64,000 nt of DNA from Spirillospora albida (GTDB lineage: Bacteria > Actinomycetota > Actinomycetes > Streptosporangiales > Streptosporangiaceae): assembly GCF_000718255.1 (NCBI RefSeq), contig NZ_JOFJ01000005.1, forward strand, positions 310,001-374,000, in the 5' to 3' direction. The stretch's first letter is position 1, and the number at the start of each line of letters is the position of its first letter. Under the pieces are notes generated by a model. That model did no database searches. It saw only the letters and a list, made by a program, of their open reading frames with translations, and was not told where the DNA came from. Shown one piece after another: positions 17,786-26,509 of the stretch. The position numbers and the translations under genes were made by a program.

Positions 17786-19241
17786 GCGCCGCCAGGAACG
17801 GGGTCACCCACGCGGGCGTGATGGCGGCCGCGAGGGCGACCGCGTCCGGCTCCGCCATGTCGACGGCCTGGTAGCCGCCCTCTCCCGCGCCGACGGCGAC
17901 GGAGAGGGTGGCGAGGCCCAGTCTCCGCTGGAACAGCGTGCGGCGGATCCGCCACCCCACCACGGCGCCGTGCTCCACGACCACCTGGCGGCGGCGCAGC
18001 GACCCGGAGCGGACGGTGAGGCGCGCGTCGTCGGTGGCGTGGCCGAGCTGCCGGTACCGGTCCAGCCCCAGCGGGACCGCGAGGACGGCCAGCGCCCCGC
18101 AGGTCCCCGCCACCCACGGCTGCCCGGCGAGGAGGGCGAGCGCGCCGACGCCGAGCGGCGGGGCGACCGCCCGCACCACGCGCCGTCCGCGCGCCGCGCG
18201 CGGATGGCGGCGCAGCGGCCCCGGAAGCTCCCCCAGCACGCGCGCCGCCAGCGACACCGCCACCGGACGGGGCGCGGCGGGCAGCAGCCGCCCCCGGTGC
18301 GCGGCGTCGCCCAGGCCGGTGACCAGCGCGCCCAGGCGCGCCACCCCCGACATCCGCTCGAACGGATTGTCGGCGAGCTCGACGCCGCGCAGCCGCCGCC
18401 GCTCCAGCGACACGCTGCGGCGGGTGATCAGGCCGCGCTCCGCGACCAGCGAGCCGCCCCGCGCGTACAGGGTGAAGTCCCAGTTGAACAGCATGAACAC
18501 GACGATCGACATGATCGGCATGGCGAGCAGGACGAGGATCGCGAGGGCGACGACGACGGCGGGCGGCAGGCCCACCATGTCATGGGCGATGGCCTCGACG
18601 CGGTCCCGGGTGATCAGCCCGAGGTCGTCGCCCACGTTGTAGAGGGTGCCGAGGAGGCTGCCCGCCAGGGCGAACGGCGTGAGCAGATACGCCCCGCTGA
18701 GCGGCGCGTACACGTACCAGCGCCGCCGCATCCGGCCGAGGGGCCGGAGGCGCGGCACGGCGCCGGTTCGGGTGAGCAGGGCGCGGCGGAGCCGCTCCGC
18801 CTCCTGCCGCGACACCGCGTTCAGCGTGCCCTCGCCGCCGTCGGCGCCCGCGTCGATGTGGACGACCGCGAGGCGGAGCAGGCGGTGCGGGAGCGACGCG
18901 CTGATGTCGACGCCGCGGATCCGGTCGCGCGGGATGCTCTTCACCGACCGTCCGACGAGGGCGCGGCGCAGCTCGATGCGGTCGTCGTACAGGACGTAGG
19001 TGAACGTCCCCCAGCTGACGACGTGGAACACCAGGCCGAACAGCAGCCCGGCGAGCGTGAAGTAGAAGGCGGTGGACAGCCCGCCCACGAGCAGGCCCGT
19101 CGCCCCCGCCGCCAGCAGCGCGAGCATCTCCCGGACGGCGCCCACCACGAACGTGAGCGGATGCAGCCGCCGGCCCGGCGCGGAGTCGTCCGGAAGGTGC
19201 GGATCGCGCACCGCCGGGGACGCCTCGCCGTGGACGTTCAC
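17757..19241 (-). CDS. Membrane PH-domain protein (YdbT/bPH2-like, large subunit)
   Basis: The protein has 494 residues from the GTG at 19241, overlapping the previous gene's stop as GTGA. It has two hydrophobic pairs (about 35-80 and 180-260), each followed by a bacterial PH-like strand set (YVLYDDRIELRRALVGRSVKSIPRDRIRGVDIS and FTLYARGGSLVAERGLITRRSVSLERRRLRGVEL), and a third set near the end (DARLTVRSGSLRRRQVVVEHGAVVGWRIRRTLFQRRLGLATL). This is the three-PH YdbT arrangement; the Bacillus YdbS/YdbT pair guards the membrane. Longer upstream frames are shadows of the partner gene. Confidence 0.85.
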   Translation of the reverse strand: MNVHGEASPAVRDPHLPDDSAPGRRLHPLTFVVGAVREMLALLAAGATGLLVGGLSTAFYFTLAGLLFGLVFHVVSWGTFTYVLYDDRIELRRALVGRSVKSIPRDRIRGVDISASLPHRLLRLAVVHIDAGADGGEGTLNAVSRQEAERLRRALLTRTGAVPRLRPLGRMRRRWYVYAPLSGAYLLTPFALAGSLLGTLYNVGDDLGLITRDRVEAIAHDMVGLPPAVVVALAILVLLAMPIMSIVVFMLFNWDFTLYARGGSLVAERGLITRRSVSLERRRLRGVELADNPFERMSGVARLGALVTGLGDAAHRGRLLPAAPRPVAVSLAARVLGELPGPLRRHPRAARGRRVVRAVAPPLGVGALALLAGQPWVAGTCGALAVLAVPLGLDRYRQLGHATDDARLTVRSGSLRRRQVVVEHGAVVGWRIRRTLFQRRLGLATLSVAVGAGEGGYQAVDMAEPDAVALAAAITPAWVTPFLAAPTPGGGRRT

Positions 19242-19798
19242 GTGGCGTCGTCGCGGAGGTCGTGGGCGCGGTGCGCGAGGTCCTCCGCGAGCCGGGTCGC
19301 GACGCCCACCGGCAGGCCGGACAACTCCGACGAACCGGTGTGGGACGCGGTGTTCACCTCGATCGTCGCGAGGCCGAGGAGCCGCTCGATCCAGCCCTGC
19401 TCGGTGTCGACCGTCTGGATCCGGCTGACGGGGACCAGCAGCCATTCGCGGCTGAACCAGCCCGTCCGGGTGTAGAGGACGTCCGCGCTGACCTCCCAGC
19501 GGTGGACCCGGTACCGCCAGACCGGCGCGACCGCCACCATGAGCAGCCCGGCGCCGCCGACGGCGTGCGGCAGCAGCCGGACGCGGTCGGACAGCCAGCC
19601 GGGCAGGGCGCTCCAGCCCGAGTCGCCGATCCAGGCGGCCACGCCGAGCGCGAGGCCGAACAGCAGGCCCCAGACAAGGAGGTACTCGATCGCCCAGTGC
19701 GCGATCGCGCGGGGCGAGACCCGGTAGGCGGGCGGCCTCAAGCGCGGCGGGGACGGCTCCCCGCCGCGGGGGTGGTGACCGTGCCGGACCGACGTCAC
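19238..19798 (-). CDS. PH domain-containing membrane protein (YdbS-like)
   Basis: The protein has 186 residues. After a basic Pro-rich N-terminus come two membrane helices (about 35-55 and 80-100), then one bacterial PH domain (about 105-180) with YRVHRWEVSADVLYTRTGWFSREWLLVPVSRIQTVDTEQGWIERLLGLATIEV, the classic bPH_2 pattern. It is the small partner of the larger PH-domain protein and is co-translated with it. The GTG at 19798 is the best start although no strong ribosome site is visible. Known pairs of this type localise to the membrane; the role here is inferred. Confidence 0.85.
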   Translation of the reverse strand: MTSVRHGHHPRGGEPSPPRLRPPAYRVSPRAIAHWAIEYLLVWGLLFGLALGVAAWIGDSGWSALPGWLSDRVRLLPHAVGGAGLLMVAVAPVWRYRVHRWEVSADVLYTRTGWFSREWLLVPVSRIQTVDTEQGWIERLLGLATIEVNTASHTGSSELSGLPVGVATRLAEDLAHRAHDLRDDAT

Positions 19799-20008
19799 AC
19801 CGTGAGTGTAGATCCAGGAGGCGCGGTGGCACGCCGACGATTTCCGGTCGTACCGCCCTCACCTGGGCGTCGGCGTTCTGTCAGTGGGAGGTGGGACAGT
19901 CGTCAGGGTGCCTCGGGCGGCGGAAAAAGAGGTGCGGATCACACCGGACTCCGCTTACTTTTGCAGGTCTTCGCGGTCAGTCCGGTCAGACGAGATGCAG
20001 GAGATCAC

Positions 20009-20998
20009 ATGACCTACGCAATCCAGGCCGAAGGCCTGGTGAAACGGTTCGGCGCGACGGAGGCCCTCGCGGGCGTCTCCCTCACCGCCGAACCGGGAAC
20101 GGTCCTCGGCATTCTCGGCCCGAACGGCGCCGGGAAGACCACGACCACCAGAATCCTCGCCACATTGATCGAGCCGACGGAGGGCAGCGCCCGGGTCGGC
20201 GGGTTCGACGTGCACAAGGACGCGCACCGGGTGCGCCAGCTGATCGGCCTCACCGGCCAGTACGCCGGCGTGGACGAGATGCTCACCGGCACCGAGAACC
20301 TGATCCTCATCGGTCGGCTGCTCGGCATGTCCCGGCGCGACTCCAGGGCCCGTGCCGCCGAGCTGCTCGACCGGTTCGAGCTGACCGAGGCCGCCGAGCG
20401 GGCCGCGAAGACGTACTCGGGCGGCATGCGCCGCCGCCTCGACCTCGCCGCCAGCCTCATCGGCCGCCCGCAGATCCTGTTCCTGGACGAGCCGACGACC
20501 GGCCTCGACCCCCGCAGCCGCGGCGGCCTGTGGGACATCGTCCGCGGCCTCACCGACGACGGCGTCACCGTCCTCCTCACCACCCAGTACCTGGAGGAGG
20601 CCGACCAGCTCGCCGACGACATCGTCGTGATCGACCGCGGCCAGGTGATCGCGCACGGCACGTCCGACACCCTGAAGTCCCAGGTCGGCGGACAGATCCT
20701 GGAGGTCCGGCCGCTGCGCGCGGCCGAGGTCGGCAACGCCGCCGCGATCGTCGGGGAGCTCGCCGGCAGCGAGCCCGAACTGCGCGACGGCCTGATCGCC
20801 GCGCCGATCACCGACCCGGCGCTGATGCCCGCGGTGGTCCGCCGCCTCGACGACGCCGGGATCGCCGTGGGCGAGCTGTCGCTGCGCAAGTCCAGCCTGG
20901 ACGAGGTCTTCTTCGCCCTCACCGGCCACCACACCGACGACATCGACGCCGAGGCCGACGAGCTCGCCGCGGCCGCGAAGCAGGAGGCCCGCACATGA
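20009..20998 (+). CDS. ABC exporter ATPase, DrrA-like
   Basis: The protein has 329 residues. It shows Walker A GPNGAGKTTTTRIL (about 37-50), the signature YSGGMRRRLDLAASL, Walker B ILFLDEPTTGLDPRSR and a switch histidine region LLTTQYLEEADQLADDI. The C-terminal extension (about 225-329, GQILEVRPLRAAEVGNAAAIV) is the DrrA-type domain found in daunorubicin-resistance and lipid exporters. The ATG at 20009 is chosen at the family N-terminus. The stop overlaps the permease start by 4 nt. It powers the DrrB-like permease for efflux; the substrate is unknown. Confidence 0.92.
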   Translation: MTYAIQAEGLVKRFGATEALAGVSLTAEPGTVLGILGPNGAGKTTTTRILATLIEPTEGSARVGGFDVHKDAHRVRQLIGLTGQYAGVDEMLTGTENLILIGRLLGMSRRDSRARAAELLDRFELTEAAERAAKTYSGGMRRRLDLAASLIGRPQILFLDEPTTGLDPRSRGGLWDIVRGLTDDGVTVLLTTQYLEEADQLADDIVVIDRGQVIAHGTSDTLKSQVGGQILEVRPLRAAEVGNAAAIVGELAGSEPELRDGLIAAPITDPALMPAVVRRLDDAGIAVGELSLRKSSLDEVFFALTGHHTDDIDAEADELAAAAKQEART

Positions 20999-21804
20999 GC
21001 ACCGCCACCTTGGCCCCGGAGGGGCTGGCCAGGAGGGTCTCGCCCGGGACGGGCGTGCGCAACGTGCTGACGCTGGCGTGGCGCAACCTCGTCCAGATCA
21101 AGCACAACCCGATGGAGCTGCTGGACCTGTCCATCCAGCCGATCATGTTCGTGCTGCTGTTCGCCTACGTCTTCGGACCGGCGATGGAGGGCAGCGTGCA
21201 GGCGTACCTGCCGGTGGTGATCCCGGGGATCATCGCGCAGAACGCCCTGTTCGCCGGGATGAGCACCGGTTTCGGGCTGAACACCGACATCACCAAGGGC
21301 GTGTTCGACCGGTTCCGGAGCCTGCCGATCGCGCGCAGCGCCCCGCTCGCCGGCCGGATCCTCGCCGACACCGTCAAGCAGGCGTGGTCGATGATGATCC
21401 TGCTGCTGGTCGGTTTCGCGATCGGCTTCCGCCTCGAGACGAACGTCGTCGCCCTGCTTTCGGCGTTCCTCCTGCTGCTGAGCTTCGCGGTGCTGTTCTC
21501 CTGGACGTCGGTCTACATCGCCATGGTCGTCAACGAGCCGGAGAAGGTGCAGATCTTCGGCTTCACGGTGATCTTCCCGCTGAGCTTCCTCAGCACCGCG
21601 TTCATCAAGTCGACCGACGGCATCCCCGGTCCGGTGGCCTGGGTGATGGACAACAGCCCCGTGACACACCTGGTCGAGGCGATGCGCGGTCTGCTGGTCG
21701 GCGGCCCCGTCCTCGAGCACGCCTGGATCGCGCTGGCGTGGGGCCTCGGCATCTCGCTGGTGTTCGCCCCGCTCTCCCTGCACGCCTTCAAGAAGCGCGC
21801 GTAG
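20995..21804 (+). CDS. ABC exporter permease, DrrB/ABC-2 type
   Basis: The protein has 269 residues with six hydrophobic helices (first near 45-65 PIMFVLLFAYVFG, last near 240-260). It has the ABC-2 motif RNLVQIKHNPMELLDL at the N-terminus and FRSLPIARSAPLAGRILAD in the coupling loop. AMRGLLVGG near the C-terminus matches DrrB-like proteins. It starts inside the stop of the ATPase gene (ATGA), so the two subunits are made together. A long hairpin terminator follows. Confidence 0.9.
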   Translation: MSTATLAPEGLARRVSPGTGVRNVLTLAWRNLVQIKHNPMELLDLSIQPIMFVLLFAYVFGPAMEGSVQAYLPVVIPGIIAQNALFAGMSTGFGLNTDITKGVFDRFRSLPIARSAPLAGRILADTVKQAWSMMILLLVGFAIGFRLETNVVALLSAFLLLLSFAVLFSWTSVYIAMVVNEPEKVQIFGFTVIFPLSFLSTAFIKSTDGIPGPVAWVMDNSPVTHLVEAMRGLLVGGPVLEHAWIALAWGLGISLVFAPLSLHAFKKRA

Positions 21805-21851
21805 GGGCGTCCGCGCGGTCGTCCCTACGACGCGTTCTCGGCCGTGCCATG

Positions 21852-21895
21852 CGAACGCCCCGGCGCTCCCTCGCGAGGGGGCGCCGGGGCGTTCG
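21852..21895. terminator. Long bidirectional terminator hairpin
   Basis: CGAACGCCCCGGCGC (21852-21866) pairs perfectly with GCGCCGGGGCGTTCG (21881-21895), with an inner CCCTC/GAGGG helix. It lies between the convergent stops of the DrrB-like and ndh genes. There is no T-run, as is common for actinobacterial terminators. Confidence 0.85.
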
Positions 21896-21947
21896 ACCGG
21901 GCCGAGGCTGCTTCGGCCCGGTCGCCGGCGGGGCCCGGGACGGACGG

Positions 21948-23309
21948 TCAGGCCACGGACTGCTTCGGCTTCACCTCGTCGAGGGCGGCGAGCTCGAAGT
22001 CGGCGCGCGGCTGCTCGACGGTCGCCAGGGAGACCGTCTCGCGCTTGAGGAACAGCGCGAGCGTCCAGTCGGCCATGACGCGGATCTTCCGGTTGAAGGT
22101 GGGCACCTTCGCGCCGTGGTAGCTGCGGTGCATGAACCAGGCGGGCCAGCCCTTGACCTTGAACCCGTAGGTCTGCGCGACGCCCTTGTGCAGGCCGAGG
22201 CCGGCGACGGCGCCCACGTTCCCGTGCACGTACGGCTTCAGCGCCTTGCCGCGCAGCGACCGGACGAGGTTGTCGGCGAGGACCTTCGACTGCCGGACGG
22301 CGTGCTGCGCGTTCGGCGGGCAGAACATGCCCTCCTGGGTGAGGTCCGGGATGGCGGCGTTGTCACCGGCGGTGAAGGCGCGGACGCGGCCCTCGATCGT
22401 GAGGTACTCGGTGCCCTTCACCCGGCCCCGCTCGTCCAGGGGCAGGTCGCCGTGCCGCACCACGGGGGACGGCTTGACGCCCGCGTTCCAGACCAGCGTC
22501 CCCGCGTGGAAGCTGCTGCCGTCCGAGAGCTCGATCCGCCCGTCGACGGCGGACCGCAGGAAGGTGTTCATCTTCACGTCGATGCCGCGGCCGCGCAGCT
22601 GCTCGGCGGTCCACTTGCCCATGTCGGGGCCGACCTCCGGCAGGATGCGGTCGGCGGCCTCGACGAGCATGAACCGCAGGTCCTGCGGCGTGACCTTCCG
22701 CATGTACTTCGTGGCGTCCCGGCTCATGTCCTCCAGCTCGGCGACGGCCTCGACGCCGGCGAACCCGCCGCCGACGAAGACGAAGGTGAGCGCCTTGCGG
22801 CGGAGCTCCTCGTCGTCGGTCGACTCGGCGATCTCCAGCTGCTCCAGGACGTGGTTGCGCAGGTGGATGGCCTCCCCGACGGTCTTGAGGCTGATGCCGT
22901 TCTCGGCGAGGCCGGGGATCGGCAGCAGCCGCGGCACCGCGCCGGCGGCCATGACCAGGTAGTCGTAGGCGATGCGCTCCGGCGGCCCGGCCAGGGGCTG
23001 GACGATGGCCCAGCCCTCGTCGTGGGACAGCTCGGTGACGCGCGCCTTGAGCACCGTGCACTTGGGGAGCACCCGGCGCAGCGGGACGACGACGTGCCGC
23101 GGGGAGATGTTCCCGGCGGCGGCCTCGGGGAGGAACGGCTGGTACGTCATGTACGAGTTGGGGTCCACGATCGTGACCTTGACCTCGCCCCGCTTGAGCT
23201 CGCGACGGAGCTTCTTCTGCAGTCGCAGTGCGGTGTACATGCCCACATAGCCGCCACCCACGATGAGGATGTGGGGAGCGCCCGAGGTGCCCTGAGCGGT
23301 CCTGGCCAT
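21948..23309 (-). CDS. ndh: Type II NADH dehydrogenase (NDH-2)
   Basis: The protein has 453 residues. It oxidises NADH and passes electrons to menaquinone without pumping protons, at the inner face of the membrane. The FAD site HILIVGGGYVGMYTALRL (about 13-30), the family motif YMTYQPFLPEAAAGNISPRHVV, the NADH site TFVFVGGGFAGVEAVAELED (about 165-185) and the flavin motif RAFTAGDNAAIPD are all present. The C-terminal third has the NDH-2 membrane-contact region (GWPAWFMHRSYHGAKVPTFNRKIRVMADWTLALF). ATG 23309 has AGGAGG 7 nt upstream; a TTG/GTG further out is rejected. A perfect Rex operator lies in the leader. Confidence 0.94.
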   Translation of the reverse strand: MARTAQGTSGAPHILIVGGGYVGMYTALRLQKKLRRELKRGEVKVTIVDPNSYMTYQPFLPEAAAGNISPRHVVVPLRRVLPKCTVLKARVTELSHDEGWAIVQPLAGPPERIAYDYLVMAAGAVPRLLPIPGLAENGISLKTVGEAIHLRNHVLEQLEIAESTDDEELRRKALTFVFVGGGFAGVEAVAELEDMSRDATKYMRKVTPQDLRFMLVEAADRILPEVGPDMGKWTAEQLRGRGIDVKMNTFLRSAVDGRIELSDGSSFHAGTLVWNAGVKPSPVVRHGDLPLDERGRVKGTEYLTIEGRVRAFTAGDNAAIPDLTQEGMFCPPNAQHAVRQSKVLADNLVRSLRGKALKPYVHGNVGAVAGLGLHKGVAQTYGFKVKGWPAWFMHRSYHGAKVPTFNRKIRVMADWTLALFLKRETVSLATVEQPRADFELAALDEVKPKQSVA

Positions 23310-23332
23310 GGCGGCCCTCCTGTCACGGTCGG

Positions 23333-23352
23333 CTTGTGAAGACATTCACAAG
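23333..23352. promoter_or_regulatory. Rex operator upstream of ndh
   Basis: CTTGTGAA (23333-23340), spacer gaca, TTCACAAG (23345-23352). The core TTGTGAA-N4-TTCACAA equals the Rex (NADH/NAD+-sensing repressor) consensus described in Streptomyces, and it stands 24 nt before the ndh start codon. Rex control of ndh is known in actinobacteria, so redox regulation is strongly expected here. Confidence 0.9.
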
Positions 23353-23695
23353 CTACCGGATAGATCTTCGCTGCACCAACCCATAACAACGAAAGAACCG
23401 CGATTGTTCTCGTCAGGGCAAACTGGACCGTGGCTACCCCTGTGAATTAAGCCACTCCTTCTCAAATAGTGGGACAAACCCGAACCTACGCCTCATGACG
23501 CGCATCACATCGTCCGGTGGACGAGACGGGGACACGGCGCGGCGAGGGCGCGGGACGAATGCGCCCGTTCCACCCTGCGGAGCCCCTAAAGTTGGCTCGG
23601 ACCGAGGAAGGGGGCGCCGCCCGGGCGAGCGCGCCGCCGGGATGCGAGGCGATCCGGCGGGCCGACGCGTACGATCACGCGCGGGAGCGTTATCG

Positions 23696-24274
23696 ATGAT
23701 GAGCAGAGACCGGCGTCCGATCCTGGCCGCGGCGGGCGCCCTCGCGCTCGCGGGCGCGCTGAGCGGCTGCGGGCTGATCGGCCCGCCCCAGAACAAGAGC
23801 GCGGAGCTGTCGGAGTGGTTCACGGTGACCAGCCCGGTCTTCCGTGATGGGCACGACTTGCCCACGCGCTACGGCTGCAGCACGTACCCTGGCGGGCAGG
23901 GGAAGACCCCGCCGCTGCGGTGGTCGGGGACGCCGGCCGAGACCAGGTCGTTCGCGATCGTCGTGGACGACCCGGACGGCGCCTACGTCCACTGGGTGAT
24001 CGCGGGCATCGACGGCACCACGCACGAGATCGTCGAAGGTGCCCGGCTGGACAGCACGGTCGAAGGCGTGACCACGGGAAAGAAGGTGGGCTACGTGCCT
24101 CCGTGCCCTCCCAAGGGGGAGCGGCACCGGTACCGGTTCACCATCTACGCGCTGGACGCGCCGGCCCCGTTTCGCAGCGGGGCGACACTGAAGGACGCGC
24201 TCGGCGCCATCGCCGAGCACACCGTGGGCCGGGGCCGGATCACCGGGAACTTCGGCGGCGAGCAGGCGCGTTGA
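23696..24274 (+). CDS. Lipoprotein of the YbhB/YbcL PEBP (Raf kinase inhibitor-like) family
   Basis: The protein has 192 residues. A signal peptide with lipobox LSGC around residue 23 (ALALAGALSGC) predicts lipid anchoring at the outer face of the membrane. The rest is the PEBP fold: FTVTSPVFRDGHDLPTRYG, TPPLRWSGTPAETRSFAIVVDDPDG (the conserved DPD), VHWVIAGI, and PPCPPKGERHRYRFTIYALDA. Two adjacent ATGs (23696, 23699) could start it; GGGAG favours the first. No partner gene is nearby. PEBP family members bind anionic ligands; the role here is unknown. Confidence 0.9.
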   Translation: MMSRDRRPILAAAGALALAGALSGCGLIGPPQNKSAELSEWFTVTSPVFRDGHDLPTRYGCSTYPGGQGKTPPLRWSGTPAETRSFAIVVDDPDGAYVHWVIAGIDGTTHEIVEGARLDSTVEGVTTGKKVGYVPPCPPKGERHRYRFTIYALDAPAPFRSGATLKDALGAIAEHTVGRGRITGNFGGEQAR

Positions 24275-24341
24275 CCATGAGGCCTGACAGAACCCGGTCG
24301 TCGCGGGCCCCTCAGGGGGCCGGAGCTGACAGGGGTGCCCG

Positions 24342-24361
24342 ACCCGGCCGAACGGCCGGGT
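24342..24361. terminator. Terminator-like hairpin after the PEBP gene
   Basis: ACCCGGCCG (24342-24350) pairs perfectly with CGGCCGGGT (24353-24361) around a 2-nt AA turn, 68 nt after the lipoprotein stop. Confidence 0.55.
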
Positions 24362-24526
24362 GGGACACGCCGGATGAGGGCAAATGTGCGCGAAGGGTGT
24401 GACAACGGTCATAGCAGTCGGACAGAATCGGGCTAGCTCCGAGGGCGACCGGCCGCCGGCGGCGAACGGTACGGATCCGCGGTCCGCACCGGCGGCATAC
24501 GCCGGGCCAAGGCATTGGGTGGTGGC

Positions 24527-26419
24527 ATGACTTCTTACATCGTGGTCTTCGGCCTCATTGTGGTCGTGGTCCTCGTGGTCGTCCTGGTGGCCCTCGGCCT
24601 GCGGGCCGGCAAGCAAGGACGCGACGACGACGACTGGATGGACGACGAGCCGCAGCAGCAGCAGCCGCGCGGCCGGCGTGCCCTCCCACCGCGCGACGAA
24701 CACGGCGCGCCCGACGGGTACGACGGCGGGTACAACGACCCCGGGTACGCCGACGCCGGGTACAACGAGGCCGCTCCCCCCAACGCCGGGTACACCTCCT
24801 CCGGGTACGACGACGGGTACGAGGACGACTACGACGGCGCCCAGTACGGCCCCGGCGCGCCCGAGCAGGGAGTCGACCGCCGCGTCGCGGGCGGTCCCCT
24901 CGCGGCGCCCACCCCCGCGTCCCCGCCGCCGCCTCCCAGCGCCCACGCGTCCGACGAGATGGAGGACGACGACTACTGGGCCACCATCACGTTCGACAAG
25001 CCGCGGTTCCCCTGGCAGCACGACCGCAACGGCGACCACCAGGGCGCCGAGCACGCGCCCGACCCGCTGGAGACCCAGCAGGCGCCGGAGCCGCACGCCC
25101 CGCCGCCCGGCGAGCCCGCGCCCCTCGCCGCGGAGATGCCGCTCGGCGGACGCGGCGGCACCGGTCCGCAGCAGATGCCGACCCCGCCCCCCGCGTTCCA
25201 GGGCGGCCCCTCGTTCGGCGTCGGCGACCCCGGCCAGACCGCGCACGACCCGATCCCCGCGGATCTCGGCGCGCCGGGCCCGCAGGGGCCCTACGGCCCG
25301 CCCGACCAGCCCCTGTACGGGGGCCAGGAGCCGCAGCCGGCCTACGGCGCGTCCGGTGACTACGGGCAGTCCGACCCGCCCTACGGCGTGCCGGGCGACC
25401 AGTACGGCGTCCCGGGCGACCAGTACAACGCGCCGGAGCAGCCCCCGTACGGCGGTCCCGAGCAGCCTCCCTACGGCGGTCCCGAGCAGCCGCAGTACGG
25501 CGCTCCCGAGCCCTACGGGTCGGGTCCGCCCGAGCCCGCCTACGGGCCCGGTGCGCCGCAGGGCCGTCCCGACGCCTACGACCTGCCCCTCGGCACGCCC
25601 GCGGCGGGCGACCCCCGCACGTCCGACCCGCTCGGACTGCCCCTCGGCCGCCAGGACGAGCCCGCGCTCGGCGGCTACGAGCAGCCCGCGCCCCCCATGG
25701 CCCCGCCGGCGGCTCCCCCGGCCCCGGCCCCGGCCGCGGCGCAGGGCGGCGGCGACACCGACGGCCACAAGCTGCCCACCGTGGACGAGCTGCTCCAGCG
25801 CATCCAGACCGACCGGCAGCGGACGACCGGCCCCGCCGACGGCGGCGGCGCCTACGGAGGGTCGCTGAACGACCCGCTGGGCGACCCGCTCGGCACCGGT
25901 CCCTTCGGGTCGGGCGCGCCCGCCCCCAGCGCTCCCGCACCCGGCTCCGGGAACACCGGCGGCCCCTGGCCGCCGCCCGGCGCGTCCGGGTACGACCAGG
26001 GCGCGGGCGGCGCCCCGTCCGGCTACGGGCAGGGCCAGCCCGACGGCTACCCGACGGCGCCCGCGTACGGCGAGCAGAACACCGGCTACGGTGACGGCCC
26101 GCGCTACGACGACCCGCTCGGCGGCGGCCAGGAGCCCTACGGCCCGTACGGCTCGGACACCGGTCAGGGCGGCGGCGCCCAGGGCGGTCCCGGCGGCGGG
26201 GCGCACAACGCCTCCGGCGGCTACGGCGACTTCAGCGGCAGCAGCTACAACGGCGGCGACCCGCTCACCGCCCCGCCGCAGGACCCGAACGCCACCCAGG
26301 CGTACGGCTCCGGCTACTACGGCGGCCAGCAGGGCGGCTACCCGCCGAACGAGCAGGACCAGTACGGCACGCAGCAGCCGCCGGACGACTGGCAGCGGCA
26401 CGGCGAGTACCGCCGCTAG
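24527..26419 (+). CDS. Membrane-anchored low-complexity (Tyr/Gly/Pro-rich) protein
   Basis: The protein has 630 residues. One N-terminal hydrophobic helix (about 5-27, VVFGLIVVVVLVVVLVALGL) is followed by basic RAGK, so the rest faces the cytoplasm if the helix is a simple reverse anchor. The remaining 600 residues are disordered: DGYDGGYNDPGY and NAGYTSSGYDDGY runs, three near-identical GGPEQPPY-type units around residue 310, and many YG pairs. A short more regular stretch (EMEDDDYWATITFDKPRFPWQ, about 145-165) and a helix (HKLPTVDELLQRIQTDRQR, about 415-433) may be binding segments. I recognise no family. A strong terminator follows. Confidence 0.8.
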   Translation: MTSYIVVFGLIVVVVLVVVLVALGLRAGKQGRDDDDWMDDEPQQQQPRGRRALPPRDEHGAPDGYDGGYNDPGYADAGYNEAAPPNAGYTSSGYDDGYEDDYDGAQYGPGAPEQGVDRRVAGGPLAAPTPASPPPPPSAHASDEMEDDDYWATITFDKPRFPWQHDRNGDHQGAEHAPDPLETQQAPEPHAPPPGEPAPLAAEMPLGGRGGTGPQQMPTPPPAFQGGPSFGVGDPGQTAHDPIPADLGAPGPQGPYGPPDQPLYGGQEPQPAYGASGDYGQSDPPYGVPGDQYGVPGDQYNAPEQPPYGGPEQPPYGGPEQPQYGAPEPYGSGPPEPAYGPGAPQGRPDAYDLPLGTPAAGDPRTSDPLGLPLGRQDEPALGGYEQPAPPMAPPAAPPAPAPAAAQGGGDTDGHKLPTVDELLQRIQTDRQRTTGPADGGGAYGGSLNDPLGDPLGTGPFGSGAPAPSAPAPGSGNTGGPWPPPGASGYDQGAGGAPSGYGQGQPDGYPTAPAYGEQNTGYGDGPRYDDPLGGGQEPYGPYGSDTGQGGGAQGGPGGGAHNASGGYGDFSGSSYNGGDPLTAPPQDPNATQAYGSGYYGGQQGGYPPNEQDQYGTQQPPDDWQRHGEYRR

Positions 26420-26432
26420 GTCGTCCGTCCGC

Positions 26433-26463
26433 ACAGGGCCGCCGGTTGATTCGGCGGCCCTGT
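26433..26463. terminator. Hairpin terminator after the low-complexity gene
   Basis: ACAGGGCCGCCG (26433-26444) pairs perfectly with CGGCGGCCCTGT (26452-26463) around a 7-nt loop and is followed by CGTGTTT. It lies 14 nt after the stop of the disordered protein. Confidence 0.85.
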
Positions 26464-26509
26464 CGTGTTTCCGGGGGTGAAGCCCGCGAACCATGGTTAT
26501 ATACGCTGC

